Source: Actinomycetospora chiangmaiensis DSM 45062
GTDB lineage: Bacteria; Actinomycetota; Actinomycetes; Mycobacteriales; Pseudonocardiaceae
Length of the DNA stretch: 64,000 nt
Assembly: GCF_000379625.1 (NCBI RefSeq)
Contig: NZ_KB903217.1
Location: 637,816-701,815 of the forward strand
Reading direction: 5' to 3'
Under the pieces are notes generated by a model that was not told the DNA's origin, did not search any database, and saw only the letters and a program-made list of their open reading frames with translations. The stretch's first letter is position 1. Every line of letters starts with the position of its first letter. Of the stretch, positions 40,844 to 49,510 are shown piece by piece. The position numbers were made by a program, and so were the translations under genes.

Positions 40844-41487
40844 GCGTCCGCCCCGTCGCGCAGGACCGACGTCGGGAGGGTGAACGGCCGATCGGCGACG
40901 AGGTCCGCGACGTACACCGCGTCCTCGGACACCTCCGCCGCGGCGGGGAAGCGGTCGAGCGGGACGCCGCCGACCGGAACGCCCGCGGTGCGCCGGTAGC
41001 GGCGCACCGCGGCCAGCCGGAAGCGCCGGCGACAGAGGGCCACCGCCTCCCCGTGCTCGGTGCCCGGATCGAGCACGGGGTCGAGGTAGAGCGACCCCTC
41101 CAGGTGGGTCGGGCCGTCGCCCTCCGGCGGCTGCGTCGCGGCCCAGTTCACGGGCGCGAGCCAGCCGCCCGCGTCGAGCACCTCGATCCGGCACGAGCAG
41201 TCACCGTGGGGGTCGAGCGCGATGGTGGCGAGGGCGCCGCGCGCGGCGACGCAGCCGAACTCGTCCACCCACCACTGGTCGGGCGGCCGCGTCCCGTGGT
41301 GGGAGACGTCGGCGTGGATCACGCCCGCGTAGATCGCCGGCGCCACGTCCAGCCGGTCCCCGACCCGGGGCCGTCCGAGCTCCCCGCCCGCCAGCAGGTG
41401 CGGCAGCAGCTGCACGGCCGTCGCCCCCGGCATCCGCGGCCGGACGGCCCGTCCGGCCGTCGGTCCCGTCCTGCGTCGCGTGCCCAT
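40840..41487 (-). CDS. Unrecognised protein, upstream copy of a tandem paralogous pair
   Basis: 215-aa protein with the same block order as its neighbour: VQLLPHLLAGG, GDRLDVAPAIYA, DEFGCVAARGAL, PVNWAATQP, LEGSLYLDPVL, FRLAAVRRYRR and DAVYVADLV. The first 20 residues are basic and Arg-rich. Similarity is moderate, suggesting an old duplication. The pair is divergent from the GH172-EVE-kptA operon, with 146 nt between them. No function can be given from sequence. Confidence 0.7.
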   Translation of the reverse strand: MGTRRRTGPTAGRAVRPRMPGATAVQLLPHLLAGGELGRPRVGDRLDVAPAIYAGVIHADVSHHGTRPPDQWWVDEFGCVAARGALATIALDPHGDCSCRIEVLDAGGWLAPVNWAATQPPEGDGPTHLEGSLYLDPVLDPGTEHGEAVALCRRRFRLAAVRRYRRTAGVPVGGVPLDRFPAAAEVSEDAVYVADLVADRPFTLPTSVLRDGADA

Positions 41488-41633
41488 CGCGCCTCCCGCT
41501 CTCGTCCTCGGGGGCTTGGACTGCGGCCGGCGCCGATCGGTTCCACCTTTCTCCCGCGACCTTCCCGACGGCGGGTCGTCCCTCCGTGTCGGGCCGACGC
41601 TTCCCCCGCCCGCGGGACGGGAACCGGACGACC

Positions 41634-42686
41634 ATGACCGCTCCCTACGGCCCGCACGGCTCGAGCCTCCGGGACCTGCCCCGGCTCCGCCGCACCCGTC
41701 GTCGTCGGGAGTCGAGCTGGGACCGGACCGGCGGCAACGACGACCGTGCGCACGTCCGGGCCGGGGAGTCGGTGACGCTGCTCGACGTCGACGGGGCCGG
41801 CGTGGTGACCCACCTCTGGGTCACCGTGAACGGACCGCGGCGGCGCCGCGCGGAGCTCCTGCGCCGGCTGACCATCCGCATGTGGTGGGACGGCGAGGAG
41901 TCGCCGAGCGTGGCGGCGCCGCTCGGGGACTTCTTCGGCGTCGGCCACGGCCGCACCACGAACTTCGTCTCCGCGCCCCTGCAGATGAGCCCGCAGGACG
42001 GCCGGGCGCTGAACTGCTGGTTCGCCATGCCGTTCGCGGACGGCGCCCGCATCGAGATCGAGAACGAGGCGCCCGGCGAGGTCTGGGTCTACTCCTACGT
42101 CGACCACGAGGAGCTCGACGAGGTGGGTCCGGAGATCGGCCGGTTCCACGCGCAGTTCCGCCGCGAGCGCACGGTGGGCGTCCGGCCCGGCCTCTCCAAC
42201 GCCCGCTACCAGTTCGGCGGCACGAACCTGACGGGCGATGACAACTACACGATCCTGGAGGCGCGCGGGCACGGGCACTACGTCGGCTGCGTACTCACCG
42301 TGCGACCCCGTCGGCGGCGGCGCTGGAACTGGTACGGCGAGGGCGACGACATGATCTTCGTCGACCAGGAACCCGGGGACTGGCCGCCGACGCTGCACGG
42401 GACGGGCACCGAGGACTACGTCAACACCGCCTGGTGCCCGACGCAGACCTACTCGGCGCCGTACCACGGGGTGACGCTGCCGGGCGGCCGGAACTGGCGC
42501 GGACCGGTCTCGCTCTACCGGTTCCACATCGAGGACCCCGTCGTGTTCGAGCGCAGCGTCCGCGTGACGATCGAGCACGGCCACGCCAACCGGCGCAGCG
42601 ACGACTGGTCGTCGGTCGCCTACTGGTACCAGGCCGAGCCGCACGTCCCGTTCGACCTCCCGCCCCTCGCGGAGCGCCTGCCGTGA
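41634..42686 (+). CDS. GH172 (DUF2961) family glycoside hydrolase
   Basis: 350-aa protein with the DUF2961 pattern: GAGVVTHLWVTV, the LGDFFGVGHG strand, a central aromatic stretch, and HGTGTEDYV at residues 255-263, the family hallmark with a catalytic Glu. GH172 enzymes cleave fructofuranosyl or D-arabinofuranosyl linkages, the latter in arabinogalactan and lipoarabinomannan. There is no signal peptide, so a cytoplasmic or non-classically exported enzyme is implied. First gene of a three-gene unit with 4-nt overlaps. Substrate is inferred only from family and a DprE2-like gene 10 kb away. Confidence 0.8.
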   Translation: MTAPYGPHGSSLRDLPRLRRTRRRRESSWDRTGGNDDRAHVRAGESVTLLDVDGAGVVTHLWVTVNGPRRRRAELLRRLTIRMWWDGEESPSVAAPLGDFFGVGHGRTTNFVSAPLQMSPQDGRALNCWFAMPFADGARIEIENEAPGEVWVYSYVDHEELDEVGPEIGRFHAQFRRERTVGVRPGLSNARYQFGGTNLTGDDNYTILEARGHGHYVGCVLTVRPRRRRRWNWYGEGDDMIFVDQEPGDWPPTLHGTGTEDYVNTAWCPTQTYSAPYHGVTLPGGRNWRGPVSLYRFHIEDPVVFERSVRVTIEHGHANRRSDDWSSVAYWYQAEPHVPFDLPPLAERLP

Positions 42687-43078
42687 CCGGCCACTGGGTC
42701 TGGGTCGTCGGCCCCGACTGCTATCTCGACGACGACGGGCGCGAGCACCCGAAGCTCGCTCCGGGCGCTCCCGCGATGCGGTGGGCCTGCCACCGCGACA
42801 CGCGCCCGGGCGATCTCGCCGTCCTCTACCGCTCGCAGCGCGCCAAGGATCTCGCCTACCTGTTGCGGGCCACGTCGGAGCCCGTGTACGAGCCGGGCCC
42901 GCGGCCGTGGAACTGCGCGGCGGAGGTCGTGCGGCGGCTCGAGCCGCCGATCCCGATCGCGGACCTCCGGGCCGATCCCGTCGTCGCGGGCTGGTCCGCC
43001 CTGCGCGCCTCGTTCGTGCGCACGGGCGCTCCGGTGCCGGACGACGTGTGGGAGCGCCTCATGGCGATGGTCGCGTGA
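42683..43078 (+). CDS. EVE domain (PUA-like) protein
   Basis: 131-aa protein with the EVE-fold pattern: HWVWVVGPDCY at the N-terminus, MRWACHRDTRPGDLAVLYRS in the middle, then YLLRATSEPVYE. EVE domains bind modified bases in DNA or RNA. Stand-alone EVE proteins often accompany restriction or RNA-related genes. GTG overlaps the GH172 stop, and the stop overlaps kptA, so all three are probably co-translated. Confidence 0.75.
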   Translation: MTGHWVWVVGPDCYLDDDGREHPKLAPGAPAMRWACHRDTRPGDLAVLYRSQRAKDLAYLLRATSEPVYEPGPRPWNCAAEVVRRLEPPIPIADLRADPVVAGWSALRASFVRTGAPVPDDVWERLMAMVA

Positions 43079-43596
43079 CCGACCGGGTGCGCCTGTCGAA
43101 GCGCATGTCCCGCGTCCTGCGTCACGACCCGGCGCGGCTCGGGCTCGCGCTCGACGACGAGGGCTGGACCCCGGTCGACGCGCTGGTCGCGGCCCTCGGC
43201 GTGACGAGGGCCGCGGTGGAGGACGTCGTCCGGAACGGGACCAAGCAGCGCTACGAGCTCGACGGCGACCGCATCCGCGCCCGGTACGGCCACTCCCTGC
43301 CCGGGCGGGTGGAGCTGCCCGCTGCGGACCCGCCGGCCGTCCTGTTCCACGGCACCTCCCCGACGACGGCGGCGGCGATCACCCGGGAGGGGCTGCGGCC
43401 GATGGGCCGGCAGTTCGTGCACCTGTCGGCCGACGAGGAGACCGCCCGTCGGGTCGGCGCCCGCCACGGCGGACGCCCGGTGGTCCTGCGCGTGGACGCC
43501 GCGGCCGCGGCCGCGAACGGGGTCGTCTTCCGGCACGGGAACGACGACACCTGGCTCGCCGACGCGATCGGGCCGGCGTTCCTCAGCCGACCCTGA
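43075..43596 (+). CDS. kptA: RNA 2'-phosphotransferase KptA (Tpt1 family)
   Basis: 173-aa enzyme that transfers an internal RNA 2'-phosphate to NAD+, forming ADP-ribose 1'',2''-cyclic phosphate. Conserved elements: LSKRMSRVLRHDPARLGL (catalytic Arg and His), NGTKQRYEL, VLFHGTSP, and FVHLSADEETARRVG. Bacteria lack the classical tRNA-splicing pathway, so its cellular role is unclear; RNA repair or end modification is possible. The 3' end overlaps the convergent DUF998 gene by 14 bp. Confidence 0.9.
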   Translation: MTDRVRLSKRMSRVLRHDPARLGLALDDEGWTPVDALVAALGVTRAAVEDVVRNGTKQRYELDGDRIRARYGHSLPGRVELPAADPPAVLFHGTSPTTAAAITREGLRPMGRQFVHLSADEETARRVGARHGGRPVVLRVDAAAAAANGVVFRHGNDDTWLADAIGPAFLSRP

Positions 43597-44761
43597 GCAC
43601 CGCGGGCGACACCGCCTGCGCCGGCGCGTACCGGACCGCGCCCCGGACGGCTGTCACCAGCGGCCAGACCCCCATGATCACGACCGTGACGCGTTCGGAC
43701 AGCCCGTAGGCGGGGCCGCCGGTGACCAGCTGCACGGTGAACCACGCGAGCAGCAGCGCCATCACACCCACGGCCACCAGCGGAGCCCGCCGCAGCGCGG
43801 GACCCGTCGTCGGGACCCTCACCAGGGCGAGCGGCCAGGTCGCGAAGCCCACCCAGGCCAGCCCGCCCGCGACCATGTGCGGCCACGACGTGCCGTGGGC
43901 GGGCTGCGGGAAGAGCGCGGCGAGCGCGAGGAACGCCCCACCGGCGCCGAGCAGGACGCGACCGACGGGCGGCACCTCCCGCAGGCGCGCCGCGACCGCC
44001 ACGTAGGTCAGTCCCACGGCCAGCACCGTCGTCGTCATGATCCAGCGGTCGGTCGCCCCGAGGCTCTCGAGGGCGCTCAGCGACATCGCGAGCGGGTCCG
44101 CGGTCGGCTGCGCGGCCTGCGCGGCGACGAGCCCGACGGGGAACACGACGAGCGGGAGCAGGGTCAGCACCACCGTCGTGCCGGCCGAGGCCCCGAGCGG
44201 CCGCGCCCCGAGGGCGACGCGGACCGGCCAGAGGGTCTGCACGAGCAGCATCGTCCGTTCCGCCGCACCGAGCCACGTGCCGTCGGTCCAGGCCTGGGCG
44301 CAGAGCCACGCGACGGTCGCGGTCATGACGCCGACCATCACGCACGAGCCGACCCGGAGGTGCGGCGCGCGGAGCAGGCCCAGCGGCCAGAGCGTGAAGG
44401 CGGCGCTGGCGATCCCCATCGCCGTCATGTGGATCGCCGAGCTCCCGTGCGCGGGCTGCGGGGCCAGGGCGACGACGACGATCGCGACCGCCCCCGTCCC
44501 GAGCACCCACCGGCCCGGCCGCGGCGCGCGCAGGGTCGCCGCGACGGCCAGGTAGAGCAGGCCGAGCAGGAGCAGGCAGGAGGTCATCACCCAGCGCTCG
44601 TCCGCGCCACGGCCCGCGAGCGTGCTCACCGTCTGCCGCACCGGCTCGTACCCGCCGGGCCGCTGCACCGCCTGGGCGAGCAGGACCCCGACCACCAGCA
44701 CCACGGGCGCGGTCGCGGCGAGGAGGAGCACCAGCGGATCGCGCAGGCGGTGATCGATCAC
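43583..44761 (-). CDS. DUF998 membrane protein with an internal duplication
   Basis: 392-aa membrane protein with about 12 predicted helices. Two halves of about 190 residues repeat each other. In the first, ADERWVMTSCLLLLGLLYLA is followed by LAPQPAHGSSAIHMTAMG. In the second, ATDRWIMTTTVLAVGLTYVA is followed by LFPQPAHGTSWPHMVAGG. DUF998 proteins normally have one such unit. The conserved QPAHG and His suggest a metal or substrate site in each half. Function unknown. Starts at GTG. Confidence 0.75.
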   Translation of the reverse strand: MIDHRLRDPLVLLLAATAPVVLVVGVLLAQAVQRPGGYEPVRQTVSTLAGRGADERWVMTSCLLLLGLLYLAVAATLRAPRPGRWVLGTGAVAIVVVALAPQPAHGSSAIHMTAMGIASAAFTLWPLGLLRAPHLRVGSCVMVGVMTATVAWLCAQAWTDGTWLGAAERTMLLVQTLWPVRVALGARPLGASAGTTVVLTLLPLVVFPVGLVAAQAAQPTADPLAMSLSALESLGATDRWIMTTTVLAVGLTYVAVAARLREVPPVGRVLLGAGGAFLALAALFPQPAHGTSWPHMVAGGLAWVGFATWPLALVRVPTTGPALRRAPLVAVGVMALLLAWFTVQLVTGGPAYGLSERVTVVIMGVWPLVTAVRGAVRYAPAQAVSPAVLRVG

Positions 44762-44822
44762 GGCGCGAGCTACCCAACCGCGCCCCGGCGGGACACGCGG
44801 GCGACCCGGACGGGGGAACGCG

Positions 44823-45518
44823 TCAGCCCACGCGTGGCAGGTCGATCTCCGCGACCCCCGTCCCGACGGCCCGCAGGATCTCCTCCGCCACGTGCTCGGC
44901 GGTGTCGGCCGCGGGCGGGGACCGGTGGGCGTCGGCCCCGGCCTGCAGGACCTCGTGGAACTCCGAGGCGGTGTAGGTCGGGAGCACCGTCGAGACGGCG
45001 ATGCCGTCGTCGGCGAACTCGGCGCGGGCGACCGCCGACAGCATGTTGAGCGCACTCTTCGTCGCCGCGTAGGCCCCCAGCCCGGGGATCGTCCGGCGGG
45101 ACGTCCCCGAGCTGATGTTGACGATGCTGCCCCCGCCCCGGGCCCGCATCGACGGCAGGACGGCCTGCATCATCGCGAGGGCGGCCCCGACGTTGAGGTC
45201 GAGCACCGCGGCGTAGTCGTCCGGGTCGACCTCCGCGAGCGGCACGTGCAGCCCGCGCCCGGCGTTGTTGACGAGCACGTCGACCCCGCCGAGGCGCTCG
45301 GTCGCGGCCGCGACGATCCGGGCCCGGTCCGCCGCGACGGTGACGTCCGCGGTCACCGCGAGGGCCCCGTCGAGCTCCGCCGCCAGGGCGGCCAGCCGCT
45401 CCTCCCGCCGGGCGGCGAGGACGACCCGCGCGCCGCGGGCGTGGGCGAGCCGGGCGGTGGCCTCCCCGATGCCCGACGAGGCTCCGGTGACGACGACGAC
45501 GCGATCGGTGATGTCCAT
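44823..45518 (-). CDS. Short-chain dehydrogenase/reductase (SDR)
   Basis: 231-aa classical SDR. NAD(P) motif TGASSGIGEATA, NNAG at the end of beta 4, SSGTSRR with the catalytic Ser, and YAATKSA giving the Tyr-x3-Lys pair. The AARREERL segment with Arg after the second strand favours NADP(H). Substrate unknown. Confidence 0.88.
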   Translation of the reverse strand: MDITDRVVVVTGASSGIGEATARLAHARGARVVLAARREERLAALAAELDGALAVTADVTVAADRARIVAAATERLGGVDVLVNNAGRGLHVPLAEVDPDDYAAVLDLNVGAALAMMQAVLPSMRARGGGSIVNISSGTSRRTIPGLGAYAATKSALNMLSAVARAEFADDGIAVSTVLPTYTASEFHEVLQAGADAHRSPPAADTAEHVAEEILRAVGTGVAEIDLPRVG

Positions 45519-45549
45519 GTCCCGGGCATGCCCGACGACGGGCCGGGTC

Positions 45550-46440
45550 TCACGTCCCGACGTGCTCGTCCCACCAGTCGGCGACCTGCTGCCGGTGCAC
45601 CAACGAGACCTCGGGCTGCGCCGTGACCCACGCCAGGAAGTCCCGCACCGCGACCGCCCGGGCGGCCTGGCCGCTCCATCGCGGGTGCAGCCCGACGCTG
45701 AGCAGGCGTGCGCCGGCGCCGTGGCGGGCCTCGTCGAGCAGGAGCTCCACCGCGCCGATGAGCGACTCGGCGAAGTGGCGGGGCGTCGCGTACGTCGGCG
45801 GCAGGAAGTACCGCGTGTCGTTGTGGACCTTGGAGTACGGCACGACGAGCCACGGCCGCCCGTCGACCTCGACGCGGTAGGGGAGCTCGTCGTTCACCGC
45901 GTCGCTGTCGTAACGCAGCTCCGGGTGCGCCGCCGCCAGCCGCCGGGTCCGCGTCGACGGGAACGACCGCACGTACCAGCCGCGGACCGGTCGGCCGACC
46001 AGCTCGGGGAGCACCCGCATCGCGTGCTCGAGGTCGGCCCGCTCCTGCTCCTCGGTCATCTGCGTGACCTCGGCCCAGCGGTAGCCGTGCCCCAGCACGT
46101 CGTGGTCGCTCGCGCGCAGCCACGCCGCGAACGGCGGGTTGCGCTCCAGCGCCCGCGCGCACACGCCGAAGGTCACGGCGGCGTCGAAGTGTTCGACGAG
46201 CCGGACGAGCCGCCAGATGCCGACGCGGGACCCGAACTCGTAGTGCCCCTCGGTCCCGAGGTCGCGCACCGCCGGGTCGATCGGCAGCCCGTACTCGCCC
46301 CAGGAGTCGTTGCCCTCGTCGTCCTCCCAGGAGGCCTCCGCGCCCTCCTCGACGTTCACGACGACGTTGACGGCGACCAGCGAGCCGTCCGGCCACCGCT
46401 CGAGCGGGGCGGTGGGCCCGTACCCGACGAAGTCCCGCAC
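45550..46440 (-). CDS. Polysaccharide deacetylase family protein, PuuE-like
   Basis: 296-aa NodB-homology protein. The region YGPTAPLERWPDGSLVAVNV at the N-terminus, DHDVLGHGYRW and the region with SVGLHPRWSGQAAR resemble cytosolic PuuE-type allantoinases and related peptidoglycan/chitin deacetylase homologues. The usual NodB metal DD pair is not obvious. No signal peptide. GTG chosen as the first start after the rmlA stop, 9 nt downstream. Whether it acts on allantoin or a sugar is not determinable here. Confidence 0.7.
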   Translation of the reverse strand: MRDFVGYGPTAPLERWPDGSLVAVNVVVNVEEGAEASWEDDEGNDSWGEYGLPIDPAVRDLGTEGHYEFGSRVGIWRLVRLVEHFDAAVTFGVCARALERNPPFAAWLRASDHDVLGHGYRWAEVTQMTEEQERADLEHAMRVLPELVGRPVRGWYVRSFPSTRTRRLAAAHPELRYDSDAVNDELPYRVEVDGRPWLVVPYSKVHNDTRYFLPPTYATPRHFAESLIGAVELLLDEARHGAGARLLSVGLHPRWSGQAARAVAVRDFLAWVTAQPEVSLVHRQQVADWWDEHVGT

Positions 46441-46448
46441 CGGCCCGG

Positions 46449-47336
46449 TTACGCCGCCCCGGCGCGGCGGGCGACGTCCATGACGTACTCGCCGTAGCGG
46501 GACTTGCCCTGGGCGCGGCCGAGTTCGAAGCAGGCCTCGGGGGTGATCCAGCCCTCGCGCAGGGCGAGTTCCTCGAGGCAGGCGATGCGCACACCCTGGC
46601 GGTGCTCGAGCACGGAGATGTACTGGCCGGCCTCGATGAGCGATTCGTGGGTGCCGGTGTCGAGCCAGGCGAAGCCGCGGCCGAGGTCGATCAGGCGGGC
46701 GTCGCCGCGGTGCATGTAGGCGAGGTTGAGGTCGGTGATCTCGAGCTCGCCGCGCGCGGAGGGGGTCAGGGTCCGGGCGAGGGAGACGACGTCGTTGTCG
46801 TAGAGGTAGAGCCCGGTGATGGCCCGGTTGCTCCTGGGCTTCACTGGCTTCTCCTCGATGGAGATCAGCCGGCCGTCGGTGTCGGCCTCGCCGACGCCGT
46901 AGCGCTCGGGGTCGCCGACCGGGTAGCCGAACAGGGTGGCGCCCTTGTCGGCCTCGACCTGGGCGACGGCGCGCTGCAGGATCGTCGAGAAGCCCTGGCC
47001 GTGGAAGATGTTGTCGCCCAGGACGAGGGCGGCGGTGTCGTCGCCGATGTGGTCGGCGCCGATGAGGAAGGCCTCGGCCAGGCCGTTGGGTTCGGCCTGC
47101 TCGGCGTAGGAGAAGCGCACCCCCCACTCGGAGCCGTCACCGAGCAGACGCCGGAAGGCCGGCAGGTCGACGGGGGTGGAGATGATCAGGATGTCCCGGA
47201 CCCCGGCGATCATGAGCACCGAGATCGGGTAGTAGATCATCGGTTTGTCGTAGACCGGCAGGAGCTGCTTCGAGACCGCCCGGGTGACCGGGTGCAGTCG
47301 GGTGCCGCTTCCCCCGGCGAGCACGATTCCCTTCAC
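46449..47336 (-). CDS. rmlA: Glucose-1-phosphate thymidylyltransferase RmlA
   Basis: 295-aa nucleotidyltransferase making dTDP-glucose, the first step to dTDP-L-rhamnose for the arabinogalactan linker or other cell-wall polymers. N-terminal [20 protein letters not shown], then [17 protein letters not shown] and LGDNIFHG are diagnostic. The GTG lies 7 nt after TAGAGT (minus strand, 47344-47349) with no ribosome-binding site, suggesting a leaderless mRNA. rmlB, rmlC and rmlD are not in the window. Confidence 0.95.
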   Translation of the reverse strand: MKGIVLAGGSGTRLHPVTRAVSKQLLPVYDKPMIYYPISVLMIAGVRDILIISTPVDLPAFRRLLGDGSEWGVRFSYAEQAEPNGLAEAFLIGADHIGDDTAALVLGDNIFHGQGFSTILQRAVAQVEADKGATLFGYPVGDPERYGVGEADTDGRLISIEEKPVKPRSNRAITGLYLYDNDVVSLARTLTPSARGELEITDLNLAYMHRGDARLIDLGRGFAWLDTGTHESLIEAGQYISVLEHRQGVRIACLEELALREGWITPEACFELGRAQGKSRYGEYVMDVARRAGAA

Positions 47337-47483
47337 CGGGGGGACTCTAGATGGCGCATCCGCCGTCACTCCTTCGAGTGCCCCGGGTCAACGTGCGATA
47401 ACGATCCGGTCGCGGCATCCGACACCCCGGTCACGAGCGCATCGCTCACGACAACCACCCAGCGCACCTCCCGGGGGACACCT

Positions 47484-47732
47484 GTGTCTGCACACCGCCG
47501 CACCCGTCGTGCCCGTCCCGTCGTCGGACGGGTCGCCCTCGTCGGGGTCGCGCTCGCCGGCCTGTCCGCCGCCCCCGCGGCCACCGCGGCCGTCTCGGCG
47601 CCGCTGCCCGCCGCTCCGCTCGCGGCACCGGTCCACGACGACGACGTCCTCTGGTACGGCCTGCTCTCCGCCGCCGCGCTCGCGGGCGCGGCCGGGGCGC
47701 ACCAGCTCGTCGGCCGCCCGCGCCGCGCCTGA
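47484..47732 (+). CDS. Small exported or membrane protein (82 aa)
   Basis: 82-aa protein with an Arg-rich N-terminus and a hydrophobic segment (VALVGVALAGLSAAPAATAA) resembling a signal peptide cleaved after ATA or TAA. A short acidic linker (VHDDDVLW) precedes a second hydrophobic segment near the C-terminus and a basic end (GRPRRA). GGGGGA lies about 7 nt before the GTG. No family recognised. Divergent from rmlA, and followed by a strong hairpin. Confidence 0.5.
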   Translation: MSAHRRTRRARPVVGRVALVGVALAGLSAAPAATAAVSAPLPAAPLAAPVHDDDVLWYGLLSAAALAGAAGAHQLVGRPRRA

Positions 47733-47734
47733 CG

Positions 47735-47770
47735 GCGGTTCCCCGGGCGGCGCGGTCCCGGGGAACCGCC
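47735..47770. terminator. Hairpin between convergent genes
   Basis: GGCGGTTCCC (47735-47744) and GGGAACCGCC (47761-47770) form a perfect 10-bp stem between the plus-strand small protein gene and the convergent DUF2236 gene. Likely a bidirectional terminator. Confidence 0.6.
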
Positions 47771-47774
47771 CGTC

Positions 47775-48797
47775 TCACGCCGGGAAGGGCACGAGCTCCT
47801 CGCGGTGGTGGAACGGGTACGGCACCGGCCCGGCCTGTGCGGCCCGGGCCGCCAGGATCTCCGCGTACTGCGTGCGGGGGTCGACCACGCCGTACTGCGC
47901 CCGGGCCTCCGCCGGCTCCCGGACCACGGGGTTCACCGGCACCTGCCCGCGCAGCACGGGCTCGAGGACCGGCACGGTCCGCGGGCTCGCGAGCCGCAGC
48001 GCCCACAGCTCGACGTGCCTGCTGGCCGCCGCCAGCCGGACCACGGGGCGGGTCAGGGCGATCGCGACGCGGTCGGTGAGCCCGGACTGCCCGGTGGCGC
48101 CGAGCTTGCGCATCCAGCGGGGCATCGTCGCGATGACGGCGCGCCGGACGACGGCGTTGAAGACGAACCGCAGCACCGCGGGCATCTTCTCGGGCAGCAC
48201 CACGGTGTTCGCGTCGAGCAGGAAGTCCATCATGTCCTGCGCGACCTCGGAGCCGACCAGCCGCGGCCGGTAGGCGGCGAAGTAGGCGCGGATGCCCTCG
48301 CGGCTGCGGGGCACGTCGGCGGGGTCGATGGTCTGGAACTCGGCGGCCCGCGCGCACTCCTCCCAGTACTGCGCCTCCTCCGTGGCGCTCAGCTTTCCGG
48401 GCCCGAACACCTCATAGGTGTAGAGGATCGAGTGCCACGCGGTGAGGTGGATCCACAGCTGGGACGCCGGGTCGTTGGCGTCGTAGGTCCCGCCGGTCAC
48501 GGGGTCGTGCCCGATCGCCCGTGAGTGAATCTTCACGAGGGTGTCCGAGGCCCGCAGGACCGACTCGGCGTCGCCGAACTTCACGGTCGCGAAGTACTGC
48601 ATCGTCCGGTCGTAGCGCAGCTTCGGACGTGCCTTGACCTGCCCGGACTGGTCGACGGACGCGACCAGGTGGGGGTCGAGCTCCTCGATGACGACGGCCC
48701 GGAGGAACCCGAGCACGATCGAGGTCGGGTAGCCCCAGACCTTCCACGTCACCGACTCCGGTCCGAAGAACCCGTAGTCCTGCTGCCGTCGAGCCAC
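47775..48797 (-). CDS. Oxygenase MpaB family / DUF2236 protein
   Basis: 340-aa protein of the DUF2236 (MpaB/LcpB-like) family of putative haem oxygenases. GFFGPESVTWKVWGYPTSIVLG at the N-terminus and the RTMQYFATVKFGD region followed by LVKIHSRAIG and WIHLTAWHSIL, with conserved His, are typical. GTG at 48797 chosen because GGAGGT lies about 7 nt upstream; an in-frame GTG at 48848 would add 17 unconserved residues. Substrate unknown. Confidence 0.8.
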   Translation of the reverse strand: MARRQQDYGFFGPESVTWKVWGYPTSIVLGFLRAVVIEELDPHLVASVDQSGQVKARPKLRYDRTMQYFATVKFGDAESVLRASDTLVKIHSRAIGHDPVTGGTYDANDPASQLWIHLTAWHSILYTYEVFGPGKLSATEEAQYWEECARAAEFQTIDPADVPRSREGIRAYFAAYRPRLVGSEVAQDMMDFLLDANTVVLPEKMPAVLRFVFNAVVRRAVIATMPRWMRKLGATGQSGLTDRVAIALTRPVVRLAAASRHVELWALRLASPRTVPVLEPVLRGQVPVNPVVREPAEARAQYGVVDPRTQYAEILAARAAQAGPVPYPFHHREELVPFPA

Positions 48798-49027
48798 CGC
48801 GCCCACCTCCGTCGCTGAGTACGTGCGACGCAAGGTAATACCGAACACCGAGTAACCGCTACCCCCGGTAAGAGGTACATGCTGTTCTCCGTGACGGAAT
48901 CGGGGTCGACACCCACCTGGTCGCGGCCGTGCCGACCCACCCGACGTCGGGCGGCGCGACGGCGACGCCGATCCTGCTCGGTCGGTGGGCGGACCCGGCC
49001 TACGCTCCGCGGGGAGTCCGGTGCCGA

Positions 49028-49054
49028 TGTCGAGAACGCGCCGGCGGCTCCGTC
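49028..49054 (+). promoter_or_regulatory. ECF42-type promoter upstream of the DGPF gene
   Basis: TGTCGA at 49028-49033, 17 nt, then CGTC at 49051-49054. This matches the bipartite motif reported for ECF42 sigma factors of Streptomyces venezuelae (TGTCGA at -35, CGA/TC at -10). Its location about 50 nt before the DGPF start codon fits autoregulation by the downstream sigma factor. Confidence 0.6.
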
Positions 49055-49105
49055 CCCGGGGTGCGAGCGGCCGGGACGGGCCGCGGCACGACGGAGGAGA
49101 ACGCC

Positions 49106-49510
49106 ATGAAGTACCTGCTGCTCAAGCACTACCGCGGCGGTCCGGCCCCGGTGCACGGCCGGCCGGAGATGGACCGCTGGACCCCGGCCGAGGTCGACGC
49201 GCACATGCAGTACATGAACGACTTCGCGGACCGTCTCCGGGAGACCGGCGAGTTCGTGGACAGCCAGGCCCTCGCCGAGCGGGGCGCCTTCGTGCGCGCC
49301 GACGGCCCCGGACGCCCGCCGGTGACCGACGGCCCGTTCGCGGAGACCAAGGACCTCGTCGCCGGGTGGATGGTCATCGACGTCGAGTCGTGGGAGCGGG
49401 CGGTCGAGCTCGCCGGCGAGCTGTCGGCCGCCCCGGGGGCCGGGGGCGAGGCGATCGACGAGTGGCTCGAGGTCCGGCCGTTCCTCACCGGCGTCCCGGG
49501 GCAGGAGTGA
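49106..49510 (+). CDS. YCII-related DGPF-domain protein
   Basis: 134-aa alpha/beta ferredoxin-like protein with the motif VTDGPFAETKDLVAGWMVID that defines the DGPF group. Such genes are the usual partners and targets of ECF42 sigma factors. Biochemical function unknown. ATG with GGAGGA about 7 nt upstream. The stop overlaps the sigma gene by 4 nt. Confidence 0.9.
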   Translation: MKYLLLKHYRGGPAPVHGRPEMDRWTPAEVDAHMQYMNDFADRLRETGEFVDSQALAERGAFVRADGPGRPPVTDGPFAETKDLVAGWMVIDVESWERAVELAGELSAAPGAGGEAIDEWLEVRPFLTGVPGQE

